From positions 1 through 31,717 of the forward strand of contig CAXBCP010000044.1 of NCBI GenBank assembly GCA_963974055.1: a DNA stretch of 31,717 nucleotides. Direction: 5' to 3'. The notes under the pieces are model-generated. The model saw nothing but the letters and a program-made list of their open reading frames with translations. It did not search any database and had not been told where the DNA came from. This DNA is from CAXBCP01 sp963974055. GTDB taxonomy: Bacteria > Pseudomonadota > Alphaproteobacteria > MPNO01 > UBA830. Positions within the stretch are counted from its first letter, which is position 1. Every line of letters begins with the position of its first letter. This document shows, one piece after another, positions 21,751 to 29,773 of this stretch. The translations under genes were made by a program, and so were the position numbers.

Positions 21751-24129
21751 TCAGTCCCGTGCGGCTGCCCTGATCGCCGAATAGAGCCGCCGCGGCGTAA
21801 TCGGCGTTTCGCAGACTGCGGCATCGATGCCGCCCGATAGCAGGGCGTCGCGGATGGCGTTGGCAACGGCTGCCGGCGGTGCAATGGCGCCGCCTTCGCC
21901 CATGCCCTTCATGCCGTATTCCGTACCTTCCGCCGGTGTCAGCATATGGGCGATGCGAAACGCGGGCAGGGAGGTCGGACCGGGCCAGTGATAATCGGCG
22001 AACGTGCTGGCCAGCGGCTGGCCGTATTCGTCATAGGGGATTTCCTCGAACAGCGCCGTGCCGATGCCCTGGGCGACGCCGCCGCCGATCTGCCCGTCGA
22101 CGATCATCGGATTGACCACGGTGCCGCAGTCTTCGGCAATGGCGTAATTTTCGATTTGCACTTCGCCGGTCTCCGGGTCGACGAGAACGACGGCAGCATG
22201 CGTGGAATAGGAAAACACGCCGGACGTTATTTCTGGTTCGTAAATTGCGGTTTCTTCCAGCGTCGGGTCGGTTCCGTCGGGGAGCAGGTCCTGGCGGATA
22301 TGCGCCGTTCGGGCGATTTCGGCGACGGTGACGGACGCGCCGCCGCCGAAGACGGCGTTATCGCGCAGTTCCGCATCGGCCGGGTCGCATTGCAGCAGGT
22401 GGGCGCCGATATGCTTTATTTTGACGGCGAGCTTGCGGCAGGCATTGGCCGACGCGCCGCCGCCCATGACGATGGACCGGGACGCGAACGTCCCGTTGCC
22501 ATAGGGCGATACCGCCGTGTCGCCATAACGCACCACCACGTCGTCCAGGGTCAGCCCCAGTTCCTGGCAGGCGATTTGCGCCAGGGTCGTTTCCATGCCC
22601 TGGCCGTGGCTGTGAATGCCGACCAGCAATTCCATCGTGCCGTCGGCGTGCATCCGCGCCGTCGCCGTTTCAAACGCCGGGATGACGGGCGTGCCGCGCA
22701 GTTTCCATTCCTGGGTGCCGTGGGCGGTCTGTTCCGAGTAGCTGGCAAAGCCGATCCCGACCAGACGGCCGTTCTCGGCGCCATCGCGCTGTCGCGTCCG
22801 GACGTCGGCCATTCCCGCCGCATCGGCCGCTTTTTCGACACTGGTCGGATAATCGCCGTTGTCGAACTGCATGCCGCCTGCGCCGGTGAAGGGCATGGCT
22901 TCCGGCGGCACCATGTTTTCGCGCCGGACCTCGTAGGGATCGCGGCCGACGGCGCGGGCCACTTCGTCCAGGGTCCGTTCGATGGCGAAACAGGCGCCGG
23001 GCCGTGCAACCCCGCGATAGGGGCCGAGCGGCGGCTTGTTGGTGGCCACCGTCCAGGTATCGACATGCAGTGCGGGAATGCGATAGGGGCCGGGCAGGTT
23101 GCGCGCCGCCATGCCGGTTTCCATGAACGGGCCGGACGGCCAGATCGAATAGGATCCCGCATCGACGATCAGGTCGGCTTCGATTCCCAGGATTCTGCCT
23201 TGCGAATCCGCGTAAGCCGTCACCCGGTACCAGTGTTCGCGCGCCTGGTTATTGGCGGTGATGTTCTCGCGCCGGTCTTCGATCCAGCGAACCGGTCGTC
23301 CGGTCTTCAGCGACGCCGCCGCCACCATGACCTCTTCCGGCATCAGCCGGTTCTTGGAGCCGAACCCGCCGCCGACATCGGGCGACACGAGCCGGAGCTG
23401 GCGTTCCTTCAGTCCCAGTATTTCAGCGATGCCGACGCGCATCATGTGCGGCGCCTGGGTCGACATATGCAGCGTCAGGTCGTCGCGGCGGTTGTCCCAT
23501 ACCGCCAGGGCGGCGCGGCCTTCGAGTGGAATAGCCGCGTGCCGGTTCAGCCTGAATTCGTTGGTGATGGTAATGTCGGCGGCGTCCCGCGCCGCGGCGA
23601 TATCGCCCCCGGTCACCTGTCGTTCGACAAAGACGTTGTCGTCCCAGCCTTCGTGGATCAGCGGGTCTTTCCGCGTCGTCGCCTCGCGCGTGTCGATAAC
23701 GGCGGGCAGTTCCTCGATATCGACGGGGATCGTCTGCGCAAGGTCTTCGGCTTCCGCCCGGGTTGCGGCGAGGCAGATGGCTATCGGCTGGCCGACATAG
23801 CGCACCTTGCCGGTCGCGAAAATCGGGAAGTCCGATGCCCTGAATCCGGGGATGCGGGGGACCGCGCGGATGGCGCCGATGTCTGGGAAATCAGCGGCGC
23901 TGAAGACATGGCAGCCGGCGGGCACGCCGCTGGTGTCGATGCCGCGCAGATGACCGTGCGCCACCGGGCTCCGCAGGATGGCCGCTTCCCATACATTTGC
24001 CGCGGCAACGTCGCTGACAAACAGGCCGCGCCCGGCCAGGTGCCGGGCATCTTCCTTGCGCAGGGGGCTCGCGCCGACGCCGTTCGGGTTTTCGCCGGCC
24101 GGGTGCCGTCCACCGGTGGCGGCGCTCAC
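21751..24129 (-). CDS. Xanthine dehydrogenase/CoxL-family molybdopterin-binding subunit, orphan
   Basis: A 792-residue molybdenum hydroxylase large subunit: an N-terminal (a/b hammerhead) domain (about 16-135), then the two-part molybdopterin-binding region with G-G-G-F-G-S-K-N (253-260), G-P-Y-R-G-V-A-R (369-376), and the catalytic Glu745 in K-G-M-G-E-G-G-A. It lacks the A-Y-R-C-S-F-R loop of genuine (form I) CO dehydrogenase, so it oxidises something else, probably hydroxylating an aromatic, aldehyde or heterocycle. The GTG start at 24129 overlaps the monooxygenase stop (GTGA); the in-frame extension to 24180 would use a TTG inside that gene. Neither FAD (CoxM) nor 2Fe-2S (CoxS) subunit genes are adjacent, which is unusual. 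Confidence 0.9.
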   Translation of the reverse strand: MSAATGGRHPAGENPNGVGASPLRKEDARHLAGRGLFVSDVAAANVWEAAILRSPVAHGHLRGIDTSGVPAGCHVFSAADFPDIGAIRAVPRIPGFRASDFPIFATGKVRYVGQPIAICLAATRAEAEDLAQTIPVDIEELPAVIDTREATTRKDPLIHEGWDDNVFVERQVTGGDIAAARDAADITITNEFRLNRHAAIPLEGRAALAVWDNRRDDLTLHMSTQAPHMMRVGIAEILGLKERQLRLVSPDVGGGFGSKNRLMPEEVMVAAASLKTGRPVRWIEDRRENITANNQAREHWYRVTAYADSQGRILGIEADLIVDAGSYSIWPSGPFMETGMAARNLPGPYRIPALHVDTWTVATNKPPLGPYRGVARPGACFAIERTLDEVARAVGRDPYEVRRENMVPPEAMPFTGAGGMQFDNGDYPTSVEKAADAAGMADVRTRQRDGAENGRLVGIGFASYSEQTAHGTQEWKLRGTPVIPAFETATARMHADGTMELLVGIHSHGQGMETTLAQIACQELGLTLDDVVVRYGDTAVSPYGNGTFASRSIVMGGGASANACRKLAVKIKHIGAHLLQCDPADAELRDNAVFGGGASVTVAEIARTAHIRQDLLPDGTDPTLEETAIYEPEITSGVFSYSTHAAVVLVDPETGEVQIENYAIAEDCGTVVNPMIVDGQIGGGVAQGIGTALFEEIPYDEYGQPLASTFADYHWPGPTSLPAFRIAHMLTPAEGTEYGMKGMGEGGAIAPPAAVANAIRDALLSGGIDAAVCETPITPRRLYSAIRAAARD

Positions 24130-25349
24130 GAGACGGCGTTCGCTTTTTCGAGGCTGGTAAACAACCCGGCGTTCAGACAATAGGCGCGCGCTTTTTCCGG
24201 GTTCTCCGCGTTTTCGCGTACTGCGTCCAGTTGCTGCTGGCGGATCGTGGCGTCCTTGGCTTCCATCAGTTTCTTGTTGGCGATCGAGGTCGCCTGAACG
24301 CCGTCCATCTGCGCCTTGTGGCGCTGGCGGCTATAGAGGCCGAGCAGGTCTTCCGATGCGCCGCCGATCACCCGGGACAGCTTGTCGCCCAGGGCGACGG
24401 CATCGTGAATGCCGCCATTCATGCCGAGGCCGCCGATCGGGTTGTTGACGTGGGCGGAATCGCCGGCGAGGAGGACGCGTCCCTTGACGAAGGATTCAAC
24501 GACCCGCTGATGCACATGGTACAGGCCGGTATAGATAATGTTGTAGTCGCCGTCCTTCGGGAAGAATTTCTGCAACCGGCCCTGAACGCCTTCATGGGAC
24601 AGGCAGACCTCGTCGGGCTCGTCGGCAGGAACCGGGAACACGGTGCGCCATATCCCGGGCGGGCCGTAGCCGTTGACCTTGAACAGGTTGCACCATTCGC
24701 CGGGATCGGAGAAAAAATTGCGGATGCACAACGCCTGGCCGGCGGCCTGAAAGTCGAAGTCGGACCCGATTTTGACGAATTTTTCGGGATAGGTGAATCC
24801 GACGAATTCGATTTCGGCGGCCTGGCGGACGACGGAGCTGTATCCGTCGCAACCGACCACCCAGGGCGTGCGGATCGTTTCCGCCTCGCCGTCCTTGTTG
24901 GTGAACGATATCGATGCGCCGTCGGCATCCTGCTCGATGCCCGTGACCTCGCAGGAAAAACGATATTCGACATCGGGCGTATCGCCGATGTCGCGAATGA
25001 TGGTTTCGACAAGCTTGAACTGCTCGTACTGGATGACGTAAGGAAATTCGGTCATGTCCGCGAGCATCGAGAAATCGAACTCCGCGACCAGGTCGCCCGA
25101 TACGCGGTCCCGGTAGTGAAAGGTCGGCGAGACAAGGCCGCGTTCGTGGATTTCATCGGTGACGCCCAGTTCCGCGAGCATTTCAAGCGACGACGGCTGG
25201 ATCGCCGCAGCGCGCTGGTCTTCGATGGGGCCGTCGGCGCGCTCCAGCAACGTTACCGGAATGCCTTTGCGGTACAGTGCAAGCGTCAGCACCATGCCGA
25301 CCGGCCCACAGCCGACAACAACAACCCGTTCACCCTTTTTCAGCGCCAT
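24126..25349 (-). CDS. FAD-dependent aromatic monooxygenase (PheA/TfdB/MhpA family)
   Basis: A 407-residue group A flavoprotein hydroxylase that would add one oxygen to an aromatic ring using NAD(P)H. Visible motifs: FAD-binding G-C-G-P-V-G (13-18), the conserved D-G of V-V-G-C-D-G-Y-S-S-V-V-R (164-175), and the second FAD motif G-D-S-A-H-V-N-N-P (296-304) followed by G-G-L-G-M-N. The length is near 4-hydroxybenzoate hydroxylase and shorter than MhpA (~550), so no C-terminal thioredoxin-like domain is present. It is 130 bases downstream of the fused dioxygenase gene and overlaps the molybdenum hydroxylase by four bases. Hydroxylase plus extradiol dioxygenase is a classic ring-activation and ring-cleavage pair. 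Confidence 0.9.
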   Translation of the reverse strand: MALKKGERVVVVGCGPVGMVLTLALYRKGIPVTLLERADGPIEDQRAAAIQPSSLEMLAELGVTDEIHERGLVSPTFHYRDRVSGDLVAEFDFSMLADMTEFPYVIQYEQFKLVETIIRDIGDTPDVEYRFSCEVTGIEQDADGASISFTNKDGEAETIRTPWVVGCDGYSSVVRQAAEIEFVGFTYPEKFVKIGSDFDFQAAGQALCIRNFFSDPGEWCNLFKVNGYGPPGIWRTVFPVPADEPDEVCLSHEGVQGRLQKFFPKDGDYNIIYTGLYHVHQRVVESFVKGRVLLAGDSAHVNNPIGGLGMNGGIHDAVALGDKLSRVIGGASEDLLGLYSRQRHKAQMDGVQATSIANKKLMEAKDATIRQQQLDAVRENAENPEKARAYCLNAGLFTSLEKANAVS

Positions 25350-25479
25350 TTCTTCATTCGTCCTATTCTGCGGAAGCCCACTTTAGCCCGGGCGGTTTTG
25401 CCGTCAAGCGACGCCTCGGGCAGTCATGCGTCAGGGGCGGGCTGGGTATGCATCACGCGGGGGAAAGAGACCGGCGGCG

Positions 25480-26547
25480 TTATTCCCGCTCCAGCTGCAG
25501 CCGCGCCATGAAGGGCACGAACGGGTGGATGCCGAGCGCGGCAAAGGCCTTTTCGTCCATTGCGACCAGCGCGGCTTTTTCGTCGGCCGACATATCGAGT
25601 TCGGCGACGAACGCCGCCCGGTCGCCGGCAAACCGTGTGCGCTCGGCTGCGTTGTTCGCGATCCGGTGGAGCGCGTCGGTCAGGGCGACCCGTTCCGGCG
25701 CGACCGTCGGATAATGCGGCTGCGGCTTTTCGGCCGGCTGCTCGCTCCACCAGGCGAGCGTTGCATAGTTATGGTGCCAGCTCGGGTCGAAGGAAATCGC
25801 ATCCGGCACCCGCTCGCCGAGCATGCCGGCGGCGACCGCCCAGCAGCGGAGCTCGATATTGCCGGTATCGTCCAGCCGCTGCTCGTCGAGCGACAGCAGC
25901 CAGCGCAGATTGCCGTCGCCGAGTTCGCGCATCAGTTTCAGGTCGAATGCGGTCGCGGGTTCGGCGTAGCGTTCCGTCCCGGGGAAATGCGACAGCCCGC
26001 CGCTCGCGACGACGACGGCGCGCTTGCCCATTGCCCGCAACGCGCGGTCGATCGCCTGGCCGAGATGATAGCAGCGCTCCATCCGGGGCTGCGGCGGCAC
26101 ATAGGCGTTGACGTAAAGCGGGATGACCGGCCCGTTCATTTCAAGAAAGGTGAGCGGTATGCCGAACGCATAGTCGAGTTCGGCGGTGCTGGTGAAGGCG
26201 GGGTCGAATTTTTCGTCCTGAAGATAGCGGACCAGTGCCGTCGCGGTTTCGCTGTCCACGTCGAAGCGGAAATCCCGGCCGGCGAAATGGCCGCGCGCTT
26301 CCTTGCCGCGGTGGATGGCGAAAGACGGTACACAATGGAGCAGGAACTGGTTCGCATGGTCGTTCGCGATGACAAGGGTGAAATCCGCGTCCAGCGCTTC
26401 GAGCCTGCGGCCGTTCTCGGCGGCGAGCCGGCGCACGCGTTCCACGGTTTCCCTGTCTTCGGAGTCGGGCAGGGTAAAGAACTGCGGCGCATGCGCCATG
26501 CAGACTCCGCCGACAATGCCGTTTTCCCGGCTGTTTTCCCGCGTCAT
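25480..26547 (-). CDS. Extradiol ring-cleavage dioxygenase, LigB-LigA fusion
   Basis: A 355-residue protein. Residues ~10-275 are a class III LigB-type catalytic domain: His19 (M-A-H-A-P), His64 (A-N-D-H-A), Glu232 (G-N-I-E-L-R-C-W) and catalytic His187 (S-G-G-L-S-H). The D-H-G motif of LigB is replaced by L-D-Y-A-F-G-I-P (124-131). Residues ~285-355 resemble a LigA small subunit (a helical segment ending A-F-A-A-L-G-I-H-P-F-V-P-F-M), so this is a single-chain enzyme like gallate dioxygenase but shorter. The start has GAAGAAGG ~11 bases upstream. It is first in the putative operon with the FAD monooxygenase. Substrate unknown. Confidence 0.86.
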   Translation of the reverse strand: MTRENSRENGIVGGVCMAHAPQFFTLPDSEDRETVERVRRLAAENGRRLEALDADFTLVIANDHANQFLLHCVPSFAIHRGKEARGHFAGRDFRFDVDSETATALVRYLQDEKFDPAFTSTAELDYAFGIPLTFLEMNGPVIPLYVNAYVPPQPRMERCYHLGQAIDRALRAMGKRAVVVASGGLSHFPGTERYAEPATAFDLKLMRELGDGNLRWLLSLDEQRLDDTGNIELRCWAVAAGMLGERVPDAISFDPSWHHNYATLAWWSEQPAEKPQPHYPTVAPERVALTDALHRIANNAAERTRFAGDRAAFVAELDMSADEKAALVAMDEKAFAALGIHPFVPFMARLQLERE

Positions 26548-26851
26548 GATCGAAACCCTTCTTCCATGCCCGATGCCATATCCCGGAATTCGGCCAGATC
26601 GGGTGAATTCTGTAAAGAGCGTTGATTAAGTATTTTATATCAACGGTTTGGCACCGCGTAGCCGATGGTGTCGGGATTTTTTACACGTCGTTAACCATTT
26701 CCCCGAACTACGTCGGAGAAATTTACACCCGGCGCAGCGTGTTTCTTGGCAGAGTATTTAAATTATTGAAAAACATAGAAAATATTAGTTGGCACGATAA
26801 TTGCATGTACCAACCTGACTGGAAGCTGAACCGAATGTTTAGGTGAGTGCA
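26548..26851. other. Divergent intergenic region between the dioxygenase and PEP-CTERM genes
   Basis: About 300 bases, AT-rich towards the right end. It contains the sigma-54 promoter described separately and, upstream of it, two copies of TTTACAC (within 26680-26735) plus TTAACCAT near 26691. An enhancer-binding-protein site is expected ~80-150 bases ahead of the promoter but cannot be defined from one copy. No coding region is supported. Confidence 0.45.
26789..26805 (+). promoter_or_regulatory. Sigma-54 (-24/-12) promoter of the PEP-CTERM-type gene
   Basis: TTGGCACG (26789-26796), four bases, TTGCA (26801-26805): a full match to the RpoN consensus YTGGCACG-N4-TTGCW. Transcription would start ~26815, giving a ~37-base leader with AGGTGAG ahead of the ATG at 26852. 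Sigma-54 control of PEP-CTERM genes through PrsK/PrsR has been described in Zoogloea. Confidence 0.85.
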
Positions 26852-27577
26852 ATGTCAAAACTGGTTGATAAGATTATCGTCGTCGCGGCATCCGCGGTTC
26901 TGGCCTTTACGGCAGCGGGATCGGCAAATGCAACGACCTGGATCGTGACCAATGTCCTGACCGCCGGGAATGAAGGCGGCTTCGCCGCTTCCACGTTCCA
27001 CGATGCCCGGGGCAACGAAATGAGCGGCAGCAATCTCGCTACCATTTCGGGCAGTGCGGCCGGGTCCACGGCCGGTGGTCTGTTCGACGACGTGACCGGC
27101 GCGCTGACTTTTTCGGCGACCGTCACCCAGGGAAGCAGCACCTTCACCATGGAACTCGCGAGCGGCACGCCGTTCCTGTTCAACGGGTCCGGGTTCCTTG
27201 CCAGCAATAACACGCTGGACCTGACGTTCTCCGACACCTTCAACGGCCCGGGCAGCGCGACGATCGCCGCCAACACCGTTACCGAAATGGGCTTCATGCT
27301 GGGCGATGTCTGCTGCACCGGTTCGAACGATCCCAATTCGTTCACCCAGCCCGGCGCCGACCCCGACGAACGCTGGATGACCCTCTGGGGCGCGAACAAC
27401 TTCAATGTCGCGACCGGGCACTATGACGACGGCACCGAAACCACCGTCGGGATGGATCTTCGCATCCGCATGGTGAAAGCGCCGACCAACATCGAAGTGC
27501 CGGCCCCCGGCGCGACCATTATCTTTGCCCTCGGCCTTGTCGGCATGGGGTGCATGAAGCGTAGAAAGACCGTCTGA
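26852..27577 (+). CDS. PEP-CTERM-type (VPxPG variant) exported surface protein
   Basis: A 241-residue exported protein. Signal peptide 1-26 (ending G-S-A-N-A), a Thr/Ser/Gly/Asn-rich beta-type middle with a Cys-Cys pair (154-155), and a C-terminal sorting signal: V-P-A-P-G (216-220), a short hydrophobic helix (221-234) and the basic end K-R-R-K-T-V. This is the tripartite signal of PEP-CTERM proteins, which exosortase processes for surface or exopolysaccharide-associated delivery; here the motif is PAPG rather than PEP. No exosortase gene is in the window. The ATG at 26852 has AGGTGAG a few bases upstream; an in-frame GTG at 26843 is inside that ribosome-binding site. Expressed from a sigma-54 promoter; followed by a strong terminator. 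Confidence 0.85.
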   Translation: MSKLVDKIIVVAASAVLAFTAAGSANATTWIVTNVLTAGNEGGFAASTFHDARGNEMSGSNLATISGSAAGSTAGGLFDDVTGALTFSATVTQGSSTFTMELASGTPFLFNGSGFLASNNTLDLTFSDTFNGPGSATIAANTVTEMGFMLGDVCCTGSNDPNSFTQPGADPDERWMTLWGANNFNVATGHYDDGTETTVGMDLRIRMVKAPTNIEVPAPGATIIFALGLVGMGCMKRRKTV

Positions 27578-27603
27578 CGCCAACCCCGGGCGGGACTTTC
27601 TTA

Positions 27604-27643
27604 TTGCGGCGGCCCAGCGTATCCGGGCCGCCGCAATTTTTTT
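27604..27643. terminator. Strong bidirectional terminator
   Basis: TTGCGGCGGCCC (27604-27615) pairs perfectly with GGGCCGCCGCAA (27625-27636), 12 bp with a 9-base loop, followed by seven T. It lies between the convergent PEP-CTERM and DUF2461 genes; the T-run serves the plus strand best. Confidence 0.92.
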
Positions 27644-28400
27644 ATTCTTTTATCCGCATGTGCCGGCGGGGATCGTCCTCGTAGGCCGTCTCGAGAATGT
27701 CCCATCCGAATTCGAGAAACGGCGTGGCAATCTCCGCGAGTTCGCGGATGTGATCCAGCAGCTTGCGGCTCTGGGTCTGTTTGTCGGTCAGCGACCGGCT
27801 GACGAGAAAATGTTTCCATTTCAGGTATTCGGCCACCGGACTGTCGGCATAGTCCTGGAACCCGCGCGGCATCGTTTTGAGCGCCCCGCGGTGGCGCAGG
27901 GCATAGCGCCCGCGCGATTTCGTAAAAGGGGCGATGAGCTCGAGGAAGCGATCCGGCTCGGCGGCAATACGGGCACGCCAGGCCGCGAGGAATTCCCTGT
28001 CGGGCGAATAGAATCCGGCCGAGAGGAAACTGCCGCCGGGCTCTATATGGGTATAGAGAAGCCCCTGGTCGCCCTTGGCGCCGGAGCGGGTCATCACCGC
28101 GCCCGCATGGGTCTTGTAGGGCGCCTTGTCCTTGGAAAACCGCACGTCCCGGTAAATCCGGAACAAACCCCGCTTGGGATCCGCCTGGACGGGAAATCCC
28201 GGCGGGCGTCGGTTTGCCGTAAATTCCCCCAGCAGGCATTCCATGGCGAATTTGACGTCGTTGTCGTAGGACGCTTTGCGCGCCTTGAACCATTCGCGCT
28301 CGTTGTTCTTTTTAAGCCCTTCGAGAAAGGCGAACGCTTCGGGTGGAAACCCCTGGAAATCGGGGCGGATATCGTCGGGGAAATCGAGTGTTTTGGCCAT
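27642..28400 (-). CDS. DUF2461 family protein
   Basis: A 252-residue soluble protein of the DUF2461/TIGR02453 family. Hallmarks: L-K-K-N-N-E-R-E-W-F-K-A-R-K (29-42), R-L-F-R-I-Y-R-D-V-R-F-S-K-D-K-A-P-Y-K-T-H (79-98, reading F-R-I-Y-R-D-V-R) and G-L-L-Y-T-H-I-E-P-G. The function is unknown. It is a single gene divergent from gpt; its stop abuts the terminator shared with the PEP-CTERM gene. Confidence 0.9.
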   Translation of the reverse strand: MAKTLDFPDDIRPDFQGFPPEAFAFLEGLKKNNEREWFKARKASYDNDVKFAMECLLGEFTANRRPPGFPVQADPKRGLFRIYRDVRFSKDKAPYKTHAGAVMTRSGAKGDQGLLYTHIEPGGSFLSAGFYSPDREFLAAWRARIAAEPDRFLELIAPFTKSRGRYALRHRGALKTMPRGFQDYADSPVAEYLKWKHFLVSRSLTDKQTQSRKLLDHIRELAEIATPFLEFGWDILETAYEDDPRRHMRIKE

Positions 28401-28510
28401 GGCGGCAGTTTAGCGCCGCCCGCAAAAAGTAAAAGGCCGGCGTCGCCGCATTGCGCGCCGCGCGCGCAGTATTTATTGGTAGGCTGAACAAACGACGCAG
28501 GGGGAACCGC

Positions 28511-29005
28511 ATGTCAGATCCATACCAGAAAGCCTTTCCCGTTTCCTGGGACCAACTTCACCGGGATGCGAAAGCGCTTGCTTGGCGGCTCGCGGAGGCC
28601 GGAACATGGCGATCCGTCATCGCGATTACACGGGGCGGGCTTGTGCCCGCGGCGATCGTCGCGCGGGAACTGGAAGTCCGTCTGATCGACACGGTCTGTG
28701 TTTCTTCCTACGAACATCAGGATCAGGGCGGGCTGGAGGTGCTCAAGCCGGTCTCCGACGATCGCGACGGCGAGGGCGTGCTGATCGTCGACGATCTTGT
28801 CGATACCGGGAAGACGGCCAAGGTCGTCCGCGAAATGCTGCCCAAGGCCCATTTCGCCACGGTATATGCCAAGCCCGCGGGCCGTCCGATGGTCGACAGC
28901 TTCATCACCGAGGTCAGCCAGGACACATGGATCTTTTTTCCCTGGGATACCGAGCTCCGCTTTGTCGAGCCGATCGCGAATTTGCCCACCGAATCGCGGC
29001 CGTGA
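28511..29005 (+). CDS. gpt: Xanthine(-guanine) phosphoribosyltransferase
   Basis: A 164-residue type I phosphoribosyltransferase that converts xanthine/guanine plus PRPP to the nucleotide (purine salvage). The PRPP-binding motif is I-V-D-D-L-V-D-T-G-K-T-A (92-103); the N-terminal I-T-R-G-G-L-V-P-A (39-47) and base-specificity segment Q-D-T-W-I-F-F-P-W-D (137-146) match Gpt. Length is the same as in enterobacterial Gpt (~152) plus a short tail. AGGGGGAA precedes the ATG at 28511, so the 20-codon upstream extension is not used. A lipoprotein gene follows 16 bases later. Confidence 0.93.
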   Translation: MSDPYQKAFPVSWDQLHRDAKALAWRLAEAGTWRSVIAITRGGLVPAAIVARELEVRLIDTVCVSSYEHQDQGGLEVLKPVSDDRDGEGVLIVDDLVDTGKTAKVVREMLPKAHFATVYAKPAGRPMVDSFITEVSQDTWIFFPWDTELRFVEPIANLPTESRP

Positions 29006-29021
29006 CCGGCGGCGGTGCCCG

Positions 29022-29723
29022 ATGACGCGTTTCACGGCCCTGCTTCTGTCCGTGTCGGTGCTTGCCGGATGCGTGACCGACGAAGGGCTGACGGGAACCG
29101 GGCCGGTTACGCTGAGCGATCGTCAGACTGCGTCTTTCAGGAACTGGGCGCGCGGAACGACCGACCGGGATTCCCTGTATTTCTTCCTGGTGCGCGGCGG
29201 CGGGGTTTACAGGGTGTTCTGTCCCGAAACCCGCGCCATCTGCCGCGATGCGAACGAATACAACTGGAAACAGAAATGCGACGCGAAATACGGCGCCGGG
29301 GCGTGCCGACTCTATGGCGTGTACGGCGATGTCGTCTGGAAATTCGACGCGCCGGCCGATCCCGGCTGGTGGAACAAGCATCCTGAGAGAGCAAAGGGAT
29401 TCGGTTCACAGACGACCGATACGAATTCCGTCGATGTCAGGTCGGTTGAGATCGACTGGGGCGGGCATTCGGGACCGCTCGCGGGATCGCTTCACTATCG
29501 GAAATCGTGGCGCAAATACGAAATCAACCTGGTGGTTCCCGGCAAGACCTATTGCGACGGCGTTGCGGAATTTACGAGAAAGACCTGGACCATGAATTGC
29601 CGCAACGGTGTAAAGGCAGAGGGGACCTTCCGCACGCTCGGTAAGGATAAAGGGTCAGTCGGAGAGGGCATGGATTCCGACGGCAACAGGATCGAATTCC
29701 GGGTCGGCCCGTCACGATCCTGA
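29022..29723 (+). CDS. Lipoprotein of unknown function
   Basis: A 233-residue predicted outer-membrane or periplasmic lipoprotein: signal peptide with lipobox L-A-G-C (Cys17). The mature part contains five further cysteines spread over F-C-P-E-T-R-A-I-C-R, K-C-D-A-K-Y-G-A-G-A-C, T-Y-C-D-G and M-N-C-R-N-G, and Trp/Tyr/Gly-rich stretches such as D-W-G-G-H-S-G-P-L-A. No domain was recognised. It starts 16 bases after gpt and is probably co-transcribed with it. Convergent with the MetE-like gene. Confidence 0.8.
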   Translation: MTRFTALLLSVSVLAGCVTDEGLTGTGPVTLSDRQTASFRNWARGTTDRDSLYFFLVRGGGVYRVFCPETRAICRDANEYNWKQKCDAKYGAGACRLYGVYGDVVWKFDAPADPGWWNKHPERAKGFGSQTTDTNSVDVRSVEIDWGGHSGPLAGSLHYRKSWRKYEINLVVPGKTYCDGVAEFTRKTWTMNCRNGVKAEGTFRTLGKDKGSVGEGMDSDGNRIEFRVGPSRS

Positions 29724-29773
29724 CGCCGGGAGAGGGAGCGGGCCGGTGCGATTCCGCGTAAACGGAATATGCT

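Noticed and set aside
21751..24129. Aerobic carbon monoxide dehydrogenase large subunit, suggested by the CoxG gene at the left edge
   Set aside because: The active-site loop lacks the A-Y-R-C-S-F-R motif of form I CoxL, the small and medium subunits are absent, and the two loci are 21 kb apart.
21946..24183. Open frame of 745 codons on the plus strand
   Set aside because: It mirrors the molybdenum hydroxylase large subunit codon for codon; the real gene has all family motifs, while the shadow is a Gly/Arg/His/Asp-rich sequence without domains.
29751..29768. Terminator between the lipoprotein and MetE-like genes
   Set aside because: ATTCCG-CGTAAA-CGGAAT is only a six-base stem with no T-run; too weak to call.
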